Assembly (NCBI GenBank): GCA_047624165.1
Contig: JBLHPD010000022.1
Span: forward strand, 1 to 35,797
Direction: 5' to 3'
Length of the DNA: 35,797 nucleotides
Origin: Clostridium_AD sp047624165
Lineage (GTDB): Bacteria > Bacillota > Clostridia > Clostridiales > Clostridiaceae
Shown here: piece after piece, positions 1 through 8,315 of the stretch
Numbering within the stretch: position 1 is the stretch's first letter
Layout of the letters: each line of letters starts with the position of its first letter
The notes under the pieces: model-generated
Databases searched by the model: none
Told to the model about the DNA's origin: nothing
The model's input: the letters and a program-made list of their open reading frames with translations, nothing else
Translations under genes and position numbers: made by a program

Positions 1-212
1 CTTGCACCGTGCAGGCTTGTTTGCTATGCCTATTTTTATTGCAAACCACTCTCTGAGCATAAAATTTATAGTTCTATAATGAATCTATAAAAAACCAAGT
101 TTTAAATATTAGTTTCCGTGACTACTCAAAATGAATGCACGTCCGTCAATAATCTCAGACCGGAATAACAAAAGACAAACTAACTTTAGATATAAATTTA
201 GGAGAAAAAAAG
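1..212. other. Left-edge stretch, no assignable gene
   Basis: This 212-base stretch precedes gerAB. One + frame is open from base 2 to a stop near base 79 (about 25 codons, beginning LHRAGLFAMPIF) and could be the 3' end of a gene cut by the window edge, but I do not recognise it. No GerAA C-terminus is evident. The only clear signal is the AGGAG ribosome binding site of gerAB at 200-204. Confidence 0.3.
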
Positions 213-1301
213 ATGAATAAAAAAAATACACTATTAACCTGTACCGAACTCTCTTTTGTCTTGGTTGGTTGTATCATTGGTATGGGTGTCACTAGTATCC
301 CAGCGGATGTAGTGAACATTTCACATCAAGATGGGTGGATTTCTACACTTATAGGTGGAGTATATCCATTGTATATAGTTTTAGCTTCCTCAATAATAAT
401 CAAAAGGCATCCTGATAGTAATATAATGGATTTAAGTAAATCATACTTTGGAAAAATAATCGGCAATATTTTAAATTTATTGTTTGTGCTCACATTTTTA
501 TTTTATATTATATTAGTTATTTCCACTTCAAGCAATCAATTAAGAGCATATAGTATATATTTTATGCCACATTTCAAAATAGTTATGCTTTTTGCTGCGG
601 TTTCTTGCTACGCTTCACTTAAAGGCTTAAAGGTATTAGCCAAATTTACTACAATAACAATTTTTTTATTATGTTTTATTATTGTAGCCTCCACAGTATC
701 CTTTAAGTCCGGCAGTATTTTAAATGTAAAACCTATTTTTGGAGCAGGTTTCTCAAAAATTTTACAAGGAAGCATAAAAACTGCCTTCGCCTATTCAGGT
801 ATGGAATTATTATTAATAATATATCCTTATGTGCAAAATAAAAAAAATATATTAAAATCTGCCTACATTAGTACTCTTGTAGTAATCTTCTTTCATACAT
901 GGATAGTTTTCACATCTATCTATTTTTCCGGACCAGATTTAGTAGTAAAACAATTATGGCCTTTTTCCTTCGTAGCTGAATCATTTAAAATACCTGTAGT
1001 AAATAATTTTAGATTTATAGAGATCATTATATGGATTGCTCTAGCATATAAAACCGTATCAATTGAATTTTATGCCGCAACTAAAATATTAAATAATATA
1101 ACTAACATAAAAAGAAAAACAATATGTTTTTTAATGTTACCAATTATTTTCACTTTACCATTGTTCTTTGAAAGTGAAGTAACGAGAAGATATATTGCAG
1201 GTATTGTTATGCCTTGGATAATCTCATTTAATATTTCTTATATAACCATAATTGCACTATTAACTCTTTTAATAAACAAGAAAAAGCTTAGACATATTTA
1301 A
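213..1301 (+). CDS. GerAB/ArcD/ProY family spore germination permease
   Basis: This is the membrane permease subunit of a GerA-type germinant receptor, expected in the spore inner membrane, where B subunits take part in recognising small germinants. The 362-residue protein is almost entirely hydrophobic, with about ten predicted membrane segments, and ends in a short basic tail (KKKLRHI). The N-terminal pattern TELSFVLVGCIIGMGVTSIP is typical of the GerAB branch of the APC superfamily. Length is normal for the family. AGGAG at 200-204 sits 8 bases before the ATG. A GerAC-type gene follows after 74 bases and is probably co-transcribed. No GerAA gene lies within the 212 bases upstream, so the third subunit must be outside the window or elsewhere. 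The ligand cannot be predicted. Confidence 0.88.
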   Translation: MNKKNTLLTCTELSFVLVGCIIGMGVTSIPADVVNISHQDGWISTLIGGVYPLYIVLASSIIIKRHPDSNIMDLSKSYFGKIIGNILNLLFVLTFLFYIILVISTSSNQLRAYSIYFMPHFKIVMLFAAVSCYASLKGLKVLAKFTTITIFLLCFIIVASTVSFKSGSILNVKPIFGAGFSKILQGSIKTAFAYSGMELLLIIYPYVQNKKNILKSAYISTLVVIFFHTWIVFTSIYFSGPDLVVKQLWPFSFVAESFKIPVVNNFRFIEIIIWIALAYKTVSIEFYAATKILNNITNIKRKTICFLMLPIIFTLPLFFESEVTRRYIAGIVMPWIISFNISYITIIALLTLLINKKKLRHI

Positions 1302-1375
1302 AATAATAACTAGTCTTAATGCTAGTCTATTTTGAATAATATGCCTTATTAATAAAAAAGGAGAGAATCTTGTAA

Positions 1376-2500
1376 ATGAAAAGGTATAGCATACTTCTAA
1401 CATCTATTTCATGTATAATTATATATCTCATATTTAATTCCAGCAAAGGTAATCTTCCTATAGAAAAAAATGATATTTGTTCAGGATTATCCTTTGATCT
1501 CATTTCAAGTAGCCCATTGAATGAATATAACATTGCTGCAAGTGCATATACTTTCCCCAAAAAAAATGAAGTTTCAAGTCTTATATTAGAAGCTGTAGGT
1601 AAAAATATTCCTGATACCAGGTCATCCAGGACAACTATTAGCAGTAAAGAATTTTTGCTTGGATTGCAGAAAGTATTTATTTTAAGCGAAACTGTAGCAA
1701 CTTATGGTATTAATCCTATTGTTGATATACTGTTTTCTAATCAACAAATGAATGATGCTACATGGATTGTTGTTTGTAAAGGTAAGGCCCTTGATATGCT
1801 AAAATTTAAAGTTGGAGATGCTATCACTTCATCAGATCATATTGACGGTATGATAGAAAGCTCCATAGAACAGAATTTCATGTCTGGTGACTATAAAGTC
1901 GTAGATATGTTTGTAAGAGTAGGTTCTGAGGGACGCGGCCTAGTTCTTCCATATCTTAAAATAGTTAACAATAAAATTACTTTCACCGGCATGGTTGCTT
2001 TCAAAAACGACAAGATGGTTGCCGAAATACCAATGGAAGAAGCAAGGTACCTGAATTTTTTAAGAAATAATAAAGTTAAAGGATTACTAACACTTCAAAA
2101 GGATTCACTACACTTGATATCAACTTACGGAAATGTGAAAAGGAAGGTACACTGTGAAAAAATTAACGGTAAATACAAATTTACTATTGACATAGAATTT
2201 AAAGGTACAGTAGTAAGCAATACTCTGTATAAGGATTTTATGATTAATCCCAAAACAGTAGATAAATACCGTCATGAATTAGAGGAAGAAACAGAGAAAA
2301 GGTGCAATCAATTTATAAATAAAATGCAAAATGAGTATAAAGTGGACTGCCTAGAACTTGGTCGTAATGCCGCAGCTACTTTTGGACGAAACCCCGAAAC
2401 GGATTGGGATAATATTGTTTGTAATGCGGACATTGTAGTTAATGTAAAAGTGAGGATTAATAATCTTGGAAGAGGTCAATTTTATTTTAAAAACAAATAA
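1376..2500 (+). CDS. Ger(x)C family germination protein (GerAC-type), no canonical lipobox
   Basis: GerAC proteins are the outer-leaflet lipoprotein subunits of spore germinant receptors. This 374-residue product has an N-terminal hydrophobic segment at about residues 5-20, then the family-typical opening (NDICSGLSFDL, equivalent to the usual LAIVSGLGID) and a C-terminal domain with the pattern WDNIVCNADIVVNVKVRI. Most relatives have LxGCW at the end of the hydrophobic segment. Here that position reads FNSSKGN with no Cys, and the only nearby Cys (residue 13) is inside the segment without a good lipobox. It may therefore be a membrane-anchored, non-lipidated variant. AAGGAGAG lies just upstream of the ATG. 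It follows gerAB in a probable two-gene operon. Confidence 0.85.
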   Translation: MKRYSILLTSISCIIIYLIFNSSKGNLPIEKNDICSGLSFDLISSSPLNEYNIAASAYTFPKKNEVSSLILEAVGKNIPDTRSSRTTISSKEFLLGLQKVFILSETVATYGINPIVDILFSNQQMNDATWIVVCKGKALDMLKFKVGDAITSSDHIDGMIESSIEQNFMSGDYKVVDMFVRVGSEGRGLVLPYLKIVNNKITFTGMVAFKNDKMVAEIPMEEARYLNFLRNNKVKGLLTLQKDSLHLISTYGNVKRKVHCEKINGKYKFTIDIEFKGTVVSNTLYKDFMINPKTVDKYRHELEEETEKRCNQFINKMQNEYKVDCLELGRNAAATFGRNPETDWDNIVCNADIVVNVKVRINNLGRGQFYFKNK

Positions 2501-2713
2501 AAATTAACCACTTCACATAATGTTATTCATTATTCATTAATTTTGCAAACCTATTGATATTCACTTTATTTATATTCAAAATATCTTTATTAACATCCAC
2601 TTTAGAACATATTGCCTTCTACTCTTTTATATGAATTTCAACTAAATATATGTATTACAACATAAAAACAGACTATTTATCATTGTAAAGTAAAAGAGAA
2701 TTATACTAAAGTA

Positions 2714-2742
2714 TTGACTTTTATAGAATTTTTGTATAGTAT
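2714..2742 (+). promoter_or_regulatory. Putative sigma-A promoter upstream of a terminator
   Basis: TTGACT at 2714-2719 is followed 17 bases later by TAGTAT at 2737-2742, with overlapping TATAGT at 2735-2740. Transcription would start near 2749, only about 10 bases before the terminator hairpin at 2757-2800. Most transcripts from here would therefore stop at about 50 nt unless the terminator is regulated. Confidence 0.45.
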
Positions 2743-2756
2743 TTAATATGAAATAT

Positions 2757-2800
2757 AAAAACTTCTAGCCACTTTTCAAAATTGGTTAGGAGTTTTTTTT
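2757..2800 (+). terminator. Rho-independent terminator or attenuator
   Basis: A 13-bp stem is formed by 2759-2771 and 2783-2795 with two G-U pairs and an 11-base loop, followed by eight T at 2793-2800. It could end the gerAB-gerAC transcript, although it lies 258 bases past the gerAC stop. It could also attenuate transcripts from the promoter at 2714-2742 into the pentapeptide gene. Confidence 0.75.
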
Positions 2801-2821
2801 GAAGTATATTTATTTATAAAA

Positions 2822-2859
2822 GGCAAACAAATATATGAAGGCAAATAAATGTATTTGCC
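2822..2859 (+). repeat. Direct and inverted repeat before the pentapeptide gene
   Basis: GGCAAACAAATAT (from 2822) is repeated as GGCAAATAAATGT (from 2840), 18 bases apart. The second copy also forms a perfect 8-bp inverted repeat, GGCAAATA at 2840-2847 and TATTTGCC at 2852-2859 with a 4-base loop. It abuts the ribosome binding site GGAGGT at 2862-2867, so it could act as an operator or as an mRNA hairpin affecting translation. Confidence 0.45.
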
Positions 2860-2871
2860 ATGGAGGTAAAA

Positions 2872-3513
2872 ATGAGTAAGAATCATAGTGTTAGGAATAA
2901 TTTTGTTTACAACAATATAGAGAAAAAAGGTAAGAACTTTATGTATAAAAATCTTGAGAGAAGCAATTGCTATAATTGTGACTTTTCAAACTCAAATTTT
3001 GATTTTGCAACTTTTAGAGGTGCACATTTTAAATCCTGTGTGTTTTTTGAATGTACCTTTAAATGGGCGGAATTCATTGGAACAAATCTTAAGGGCAGTG
3101 ATTTCAAAAATACTATATTTGAAAATGCTATATTTGACTCTGTGAATTTTGATGGGGCTGATTTCAAAGATGCAGAATTTAAAAATACTATATTTTTGTC
3201 AACTGATTATACAAAAGCAAAAAATCTTAAAATTAAAAATTCAGATATAAAAATCTTTAATGAAATGCCTCAAATGGAAATTAATGAAGAGCTTCGAATT
3301 GCTGTATTAGACGCAATGAAAAATAAATATGTTAAAGCTGCCAGAGTTCTTGATACAAAAGATGGTGGAATTAACACAATAAGTCTAATGATATTACTAG
3401 AAAATTTTGATGAAGAAACTTTGATTAAAGGATTAAATATCATTAGAGATGAACTGGATTGTGATTTTTACACATTAAGTTATATTATTAAGTATTTAAA
3501 AAATAATATGTAA
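2872..3513 (+). CDS. Pentapeptide-repeat protein
   Basis: The product has about 213 residues. Roughly residues 25-110 are tandem pentapeptide repeats of the A(D/N)(L/F)xx type with mostly Phe at the central position (SNFDF, ATFRG, AHFKS, GTNLK, GADFK, DAEFK). These fold as a right-handed quadrilateral beta helix. The last 80 residues are a helical region rich in Leu, Ile and acidic residues (from ISLMILLENFDEETLIKG) that I do not recognise. The ATG at 2872 is chosen because GGAGGT at 2862-2867 precedes it; an in-frame ATG at 2860 overlaps that site and has none of its own. Pentapeptide proteins include DNA mimics that protect gyrase, but nothing here assigns that role. Confidence 0.85.
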   Translation: MSKNHSVRNNFVYNNIEKKGKNFMYKNLERSNCYNCDFSNSNFDFATFRGAHFKSCVFFECTFKWAEFIGTNLKGSDFKNTIFENAIFDSVNFDGADFKDAEFKNTIFLSTDYTKAKNLKIKNSDIKIFNEMPQMEINEELRIAVLDAMKNKYVKAARVLDTKDGGINTISLMILLENFDEETLIKGLNIIRDELDCDFYTLSYIIKYLKNNM

Positions 3514-3568
3514 TTGTTTTTACTCATAATCTTTACAATGACATCAGCGTAAGTTAGGAGCACATAAG

Positions 3569-4591
3569 ATGAATGGTAAATCACATCAAAAAATTGCAAT
3601 GATATCATATGCAATAGTGGCGACAATACCTGTAATTAATGCAATGCCAATCTTCAATAATAAATATATACATATCCCAATGGGAATTAGCATTATTGGC
3701 CTTTTCACTGCGGGTATGGCAGGATTGCTTGTTGATGCGGATAGTCAACATAGTAAGATAAACCACATGAATCCACTTACAGGTACAAGTAATAAAGTAA
3801 TAAGTGGTATTGATAAATTATTAAAGTTATTTTTAAGATTATTGTTAGGAGTTGGAATTGGCGCTCTTATCTTATTGTATTCAAAAACTATTATAGATAC
3901 GTTAACAAGGATGAAATATATAGGTATGTATGCTCATATATTTACATATTCTATGTCCTTCATTTTTATAGTTTTAGGAGTGACTAACGAGAAGATATTT
4001 AAAAAAATTCCTCTAATTGGGTTAGTTTACAAAAAAATATCAGCTATGATAAGTGTGAACTCTCATAATTTCAAAAGAAAAACTATGTTTTTAACTTATG
4101 CTTGTTCAAGCATAGTTTTAGCCATTTATAACTTTACTAATTTAAACGATATAAATATTTATATCATTTGTATTTTGTTAATTTGTATCGTAATATTCCC
4201 TCACAGAACATTTTTGCACTCAATAGAAGGAGTTACTATTTTTACTATTTCAGCTTCATATATATTTAATAAATTAGGCTACGAATATTTAACTGGATGT
4301 TTTTTTGTTGGATATGTAAGTCATATTTATTGGGCTGACATATTAACAAAGGAAGGAGTACCAATACTTTCATCGCCAAGGCTTATTGCGGAACTATTAA
4401 AAAAAATGAACCTACATAATAAATTTGTTCATTTCTTAGAACGAATTGGTAAGTTTAAACTTAAATTACCGCCACATATCACCACAGGATCAGATACTGG
4501 AAATTTATTTGAAGTAATATATATTATAGTATTATTTGTAGTAGCTGTAATAGGTTTCAGTGTTTATGGTGGAGACTTCAGAGTAATATAA
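3569..4591 (+). CDS. YdjM-type membrane-bound metal-dependent hydrolase
   Basis: The 340-residue protein matches the YdjM/LexA-binding inner-membrane hydrolase family (DUF457). It opens with the family signature MNGKSHQKI, has GLLVDADSQHSKINH at about residues 50-65, HRTFLHSIEG in the middle and YVSHIYWADILTKEGVPIL near the end, where conserved His and Asp are the presumed metal ligands. Several hydrophobic segments lie between these motifs. TAGGAG lies 8-9 bases before the ATG. It starts 55 bases after the pentapeptide gene and 58 bases before the PHP gene, in the same direction. The substrate of the family is not established; phospholipid or DNA-damage roles have been proposed for relatives. 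Confidence 0.82.
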   Translation: MNGKSHQKIAMISYAIVATIPVINAMPIFNNKYIHIPMGISIIGLFTAGMAGLLVDADSQHSKINHMNPLTGTSNKVISGIDKLLKLFLRLLLGVGIGALILLYSKTIIDTLTRMKYIGMYAHIFTYSMSFIFIVLGVTNEKIFKKIPLIGLVYKKISAMISVNSHNFKRKTMFLTYACSSIVLAIYNFTNLNDINIYIICILLICIVIFPHRTFLHSIEGVTIFTISASYIFNKLGYEYLTGCFFVGYVSHIYWADILTKEGVPILSSPRLIAELLKKMNLHNKFVHFLERIGKFKLKLPPHITTGSDTGNLFEVIYIIVLFVVAVIGFSVYGGDFRVI

Positions 4592-4649
4592 ATAATAAAA
4601 AACTAGGCGTCAGAAAGATATACATACGAAAAAATGAGAGGAGAAATTT

Positions 4650-5372
4650 ATGAAATTTGTTGCTGATTTACATACCCATACTATAGTTAGTGGTCATGCT
4701 TATAGTACTTTAATGGAGAATGCAAAATATGCTAGCGAGATAGGTCTTGAGATATTAGGAGTTACAGATCATGGTCCTAATTTGTTAGGAGCTCCCGATC
4801 TTTGGTATTTCGGGAATTTTAAAGTACTTCCGAGAGAATTGTTCGGTGTTAAAATGCTCTACGGATGTGAAGCTAATATAATTGATTATGAAGGTAATCT
4901 TGATATGCCAGTAGATTTCCAAAAGCGTCTTGACATAATGATAGTAAGCATGCATGAACCTATAATGGAAGGTGGAAAGAGTGCAGACTTAAATACAGCT
5001 ACTATTTTAAAATCCATGGATAATCCTTATGTTAATATCTTAGGACATATGGGAAATCCAAAATTCCCTATACATGAGGAAGCAATAGTAAAAAAAGCAA
5101 AAGAAAAAAATATACTAATAGAAATAAATAATAGTTCTTTTGTAAGTTCAAGAAAAGGCAGTGATAAAAATTGCATTAAAATAGTAGAACTTTGCAAGGA
5201 ATTTGGTGTTAGGATTATTGTAAACAGTGATGCTCATTTCTGTTATTCTATAGGGAATTTCAGTGTTGCAGAAAAAATACTTAAACGCATAGATATGCCT
5301 GAAGAACTTATTATTAATACAAACAAAGAAAAATTAATAGAATTTCTTAAAGAAAAAGGTAAAAATATATAG
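4650..5372 (+). CDS. PHP-domain phosphatase, YcdX family
   Basis: The 240-residue cytosolic protein belongs to the PHP (polymerase and histidinol phosphatase) superfamily, YcdX branch, which binds three metal ions and hydrolyses small phosphate esters. The metal-binding motifs appear in order: DLHTHT near the N-terminus, VTDHGPN at about 38-44, CEANI at about 73-77, SMHEP at about 100, LGHMGNP at about 130 and NSDAHF at about 190. The length is standard. A GAGAGGAG ribosome binding site precedes the ATG. It is the last gene of the + strand run, and the symmetric hairpin at 5399-5432 follows the stop. The physiological substrate is not known. Confidence 0.88.
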   Translation: MKFVADLHTHTIVSGHAYSTLMENAKYASEIGLEILGVTDHGPNLLGAPDLWYFGNFKVLPRELFGVKMLYGCEANIIDYEGNLDMPVDFQKRLDIMIVSMHEPIMEGGKSADLNTATILKSMDNPYVNILGHMGNPKFPIHEEAIVKKAKEKNILIEINNSSFVSSRKGSDKNCIKIVELCKEFGVRIIVNSDAHFCYSIGNFSVAEKILKRIDMPEELIINTNKEKLIEFLKEKGKNI

Positions 5373-5398
5373 TACCTTAATTAGAAATATAATATATT

Positions 5399-5432
5399 AA
5401 AGGGCACATTATATTACTTCAATGTGCCCTTT
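5399..5432. terminator. Bidirectional terminator between convergent genes
   Basis: A perfect 12-bp inverted repeat (AAAGGGCACATT and AATGTGCCCTTT) with a 10-base loop lies between the PHP gene and the convergent gene at 5481-5843. T runs are short on both sides, but the GC-rich stem and its position support termination in both directions. Confidence 0.75.
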
Positions 5433-5480
5433 ACAAAAACGTAGCATTTTATTGTCATTTCTTATAGATTAATTTATATA

Positions 5481-5843
5481 TTACTTTGTAGTCTCATTCT
5501 CGTTCTGTTTCTCATCTTCCAAATCCTCAAGTGCCTTTTCCATTGCAGATCCTACATCACCTACAGATTCATCATTCACATTTTTTAAAGTTTGCTTAAT
5601 TTCATCTCTCTTTATATTTATTTCTTCATCAGTTTCTTTATTAGTTTCTTCATCAATATCTTCCTTATTCATAATACTAAAATTTCTTATTTTTTCACAA
5701 CAACTTTGAGAGAATATAGCAGCAACGGTTCCTACAATCGCAACTCCTAACACTGTGAAAACTGCATAATTTTGAATTGAGTTAATCTTTTGTTTTTTTT
5801 GTTTATTTTTAATGTCTTTTGCTAATTTGTCTAAATAGTACAT
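5481..5843 (-). CDS. Small membrane protein of unknown function
   Basis: I do not recognise this 120-residue protein. It has a Lys-rich N-terminal 20 residues, one hydrophobic segment at about 26-45 (YAVFTVLGVAIVGTVAAIF), a pair of adjacent Cys right after it (SCCEK), and then a highly charged, Glu-rich tail likely to be helical or disordered (EETNKETDEEIN). This resembles single-pass general-stress proteins of the YtxH type in layout only. The start is well supported by CAGGAGGGTTATT before the ATG. It is transcribed alone and converges on the PHP gene. Confidence 0.7.
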   Translation of the reverse strand: MYYLDKLAKDIKNKQKKQKINSIQNYAVFTVLGVAIVGTVAAIFSQSCCEKIRNFSIMNKEDIDEETNKETDEEINIKRDEIKQTLKNVNDESVGDVGSAMEKALEDLEDEKQNENETTK

Positions 5844-5977
5844 AATAACCCTCCTGAATTAATATTTTCTTAAAATATTTTTTCCATATTCTATTCTATT
5901 ATATTATTTCCACATTTTTATAAAAAATTCAATTAATGAATAGGAATAAGTATGTAATTACATCCACATACTTTAAT

Positions 5978-6036
5978 AAAAAAGCTCCTCGTGATAAGAA
6001 CCAAATTATGGTTCTTATCACGAGAGCTTTTTTATT
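5978..6036. terminator. Strong bidirectional hairpin with no upstream gene
   Basis: Arms at about 5978-6003 and 6009-6033 pair over about 19-20 bp (CGTGATAAGAACCA with TGGTTCTTATCACG at the core) with one bulged base. A-runs and T-runs flank it, so it looks like a rho-independent terminator on either strand. No gene on either strand runs into it directly, and it lies just before the marR promoter. It may insulate the MarR-ABC cassette. Confidence 0.7.
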
Positions 6037-6041
6037 ATTTA

Positions 6042-6100
6042 GTTGACATATCAACAGTATTTTGTTATTGTTAATTTAGTTGACACATCAACTAAATTAA
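6042..6100 (+). promoter_or_regulatory. marR promoter with two palindromic operators
   Basis: TTGACA at 6043-6048 and TATTGT at 6066-6071 are 17 bases apart. One palindrome, GTTGA-CATA-TCAAC, covers the -35 at 6042-6055. A second and much larger one has perfect 13-bp arms, TTAATTTAGTTGA at 6071-6083 and TCAACTAAATTAA at 6088-6100, around CACA. It covers the likely start of transcription. Both share TTGA-N4-TCAA, typical of MarR-family operators, suggesting autorepression by the adjacent gene. Confidence 0.75.
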
Positions 6101-6112
6101 TGAGGTGAAATT

Positions 6113-6592
6113 ATGGATATAACGAAAAGACATATTACAAAAATCTGTCGCGTAGCACATCAATACGCAACCTCGTGCCTGCAAGGTATTAATATTGGTA
6201 CCTCTGAGTATGAATGCCTGCATTTTATACGTAAAAATAATGGCATGAGTCAAGAAAAGCTACGAAGCTTTTTAAATATTGACAAATCAGCGGTTACCCG
6301 AATGGTGGCAAACCTCGAAGAAAAAGGATATCTATACAGATTGCAGGATGAAAAAGACAAACGTTCTAAAAAGCTTTTTACATCAGATAAAGCAGTTGAT
6401 GTTAAAAATATGTCTTCCTCTGTGGAATCGTTTTTCTACGAATGGCTCCTTGAAGATATTAATCATGAAGAAAAAAAGATATTTCTAAAAGTACTCAATG
6501 ATCTTTATATAAAAAGTAAAAAAGAACGTATTGAAGGTTTTATAAATATAAAGAAAAGAGATGTTGATTATTATGGCAAATCTTACGATTAA
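6113..6592 (+). CDS. MarR family transcriptional regulator
   Basis: The 159-residue protein has the MarR winged-helix layout: an N-terminal dimerisation helix, helix-turn-helix at about residues 42-70 (MSQEKLRSFLNIDKSAVTRM), the wing at about 77-90 (DEKDKRSKKLF) and C-terminal dimerisation helices. MarR proteins are dimeric repressors often relieved by small aromatic or toxic ligands. GAGGTGA precedes the ATG. The gene overlaps the start of the first exporter subunit by 20 bases, so regulator and exporter should be one translation-coupled operon. The two TTGA-N4-TCAA palindromes in its own promoter are the likely binding sites. The inducing ligand is unknown, presumably the exporter substrate. 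Confidence 0.9.
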   Translation: MDITKRHITKICRVAHQYATSCLQGINIGTSEYECLHFIRKNNGMSQEKLRSFLNIDKSAVTRMVANLEEKGYLYRLQDEKDKRSKKLFTSDKAVDVKNMSSSVESFFYEWLLEDINHEEKKIFLKVLNDLYIKSKKERIEGFINIKKRDVDYYGKSYD

Positions 6593-8315
6593 ACCTATAA
6601 ATGGGCCAAACAAAATTATTAATTATTGGAAAAAAGAAAAATTTGTTGTAGCATGTATTGTGGTATTTGGATTAACCTTTAACATTTCTGCAATTTTAGG
6701 ACCGATTTATCAGGGCAAACTAATTGATTCTATTACTTATGGTAGCGACCTACCCTCAGTCGTAAAACTATCAGTTACTTTTGCTTCTCTTATAGCAATG
6801 ATTCAATTGATGCGTTACTTTAAGCGTTTTTACATAAGACGCTTTGCTAATAGTACAAGTGCTACCATGAGGCTTATGATATACAATAACATAATGCATA
6901 AAAATACTGAAGAATTAGACACAGAAAATATCGGTAATTTAATGACTAGAGCCATATCTGATGTTGACCTCTGCGTGGAGGGTATGCGAAAATTCACTAC
7001 AGAGATATTTGATACTGGTGTGCTAATGGCAGCCTATCTCATATCAATGCTCTTTTACGACGTTAAAATAACAATTATTTCCATAATTTTTATTCCTATT
7101 GCTATGATGCTTGCTGAAAAATTAAAAGTAATTATTTACAAGTACACTATTGCCTTTCGCAGCAAAAGTAGCGATGTGGCAAGTATTACATATGATACAA
7201 TAGAAAATTCCATGCTTTATAGAGCAAACGGAATGGAAGATCAAAATATAGCAAGGTACAATTTAGAACTTACAGATTTACAAAATAGAGCAATCAAAGC
7301 CAATATCTTAGAAAATTCATTGCAACCAATTTACAATGTTATTGCAATGCTTGGAGTAATCATGGTAATTTACCTTGGGGCTACAAAGGTGATTAATGAT
7401 GGATGGACTGTAGGTAATTTTTCTACTTATCTCATTATGTTTGCCGCAATGGCAAATAAGGCAAGTAAAGCAGCAAAGCTATTTAATTCTGTACAAAAAT
7501 CACAGATATCATGGAAACGCATTGTTCCCTATCTTACACAATACCAAAGTAAAGTTACCACAACCTGCATTGATATGGATAATACAAGACTTTCAATAGA
7601 CAATCTTAACTTTTGCTATCCGGCGAGCAAAGAGAACACAATTGAAAATATTAGTTTTGAAGGAAAACAAGGTGAAATTATTGGTATCACTGGGGCTATT
7701 GCCTCTGGAAAATCTACACTAGGGCTATCACTCCTTGGACTATATCCCTATATAGGAAGTATTAAGATAGACGGTAAGGAGCTTAGGAGCTACTCTGAAT
7801 ATGAGCGAAGTCAAATGATTTCTTACCTAGGTCATAAACCTCAATTACTCTCTGATAGCATTTATAACAATATTACTCTTGGAAATAAGCAGAACATAAC
7901 TTCTGTTTTAAAGGATGTTTGTTTTGATACTGATTTGTTGGCGATGCCTCTTGGAGAAAATACATTAGTGGGTAACAGTGGGAATAGCTTGAGCGGTGGT
8001 CAACAGGCACGTATATCACTTGCAAGAACCCTTTTAAGAAGAACCAAAATTATAGTTTTGGATGATCCCTTTTCTTCCATTGATATAAATACAGAAAAAG
8101 AAATCTTAGAAAATCTTAAAAAGAATTATAAAGACAGTTTAATTGTACTAATTTCGCACCGCTTAACTGCTTTTAAGGGCGTAAATCAAATTGTATTTCT
8201 GAATCATGATAAAAAAGCAGTCTATGGTACTCATAATGAACTTATAGAAATCTCTGATGTTTATAGAACGATATTAAACTTACAATCAACTGGGGGTGAA
8301 AATTATGGGGAATAG
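6573..8315 (+). CDS. ABC exporter half-transporter, degenerate-site subunit
   Basis: About 580 residues: a six-segment membrane domain (about 1-310) followed by a nucleotide-binding domain. Visible motifs are Walker A GAIASGKST at about 374-382, a canonical signature LSGGQQ at about 473, and switch His in ISHRL. Walker B ends IIVLDDPFSS, so the catalytic Glu is replaced by Asp. That substitution is the hallmark of the degenerate-site subunit in heterodimeric exporters such as BmrCD, LmrCD and TM287/288. The ATG at 6573 is preferred over an in-frame ATG at 6561 because AAAGAG lies at a proper distance. It overlaps marR by 20 bases and the partner gene by 11. Likely a multidrug or peptide exporter; substrate unknown. 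Confidence 0.9.
   Translation: MANLTIKPINGPNKIINYWKKEKFVVACIVVFGLTFNISAILGPIYQGKLIDSITYGSDLPSVVKLSVTFASLIAMIQLMRYFKRFYIRRFANSTSATMRLMIYNNIMHKNTEELDTENIGNLMTRAISDVDLCVEGMRKFTTEIFDTGVLMAAYLISMLFYDVKITIISIIFIPIAMMLAEKLKVIIYKYTIAFRSKSSDVASITYDTIENSMLYRANGMEDQNIARYNLELTDLQNRAIKANILENSLQPIYNVIAMLGVIMVIYLGATKVINDGWTVGNFSTYLIMFAAMANKASKAAKLFNSVQKSQISWKRIVPYLTQYQSKVTTTCIDMDNTRLSIDNLNFCYPASKENTIENISFEGKQGEIIGITGAIASGKSTLGLSLLGLYPYIGSIKIDGKELRSYSEYERSQMISYLGHKPQLLSDSIYNNITLGNKQNITSVLKDVCFDTDLLAMPLGENTLVGNSGNSLSGGQQARISLARTLLRRTKIIVLDDPFSSIDINTEKEILENLKKNYKDSLIVLISHRLTAFKGVNQIVFLNHDKKAVYGTHNELIEISDVYRTILNLQSTGGENYGE

Larger units (their letters stand above)
2501..2871. other. Intergenic region holding a promoter, a terminator and repeats
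   Basis: This 371-base region between gerAC and the pentapeptide gene has no convincing ORF on either strand. The first 200 bases are plain AT-rich sequence in which I see nothing specific. The last third holds a promoter-like pair, a strong terminator, and direct and inverted repeats, listed separately. Confidence 0.6.

Noticed and set aside
2714..2800. PreQ1-type riboswitch, suggested by a TTCTAGCCA segment
   Set aside because: The required pseudoknot partner and the A-rich tail are not present, and the segment is fully used by the terminator stem.
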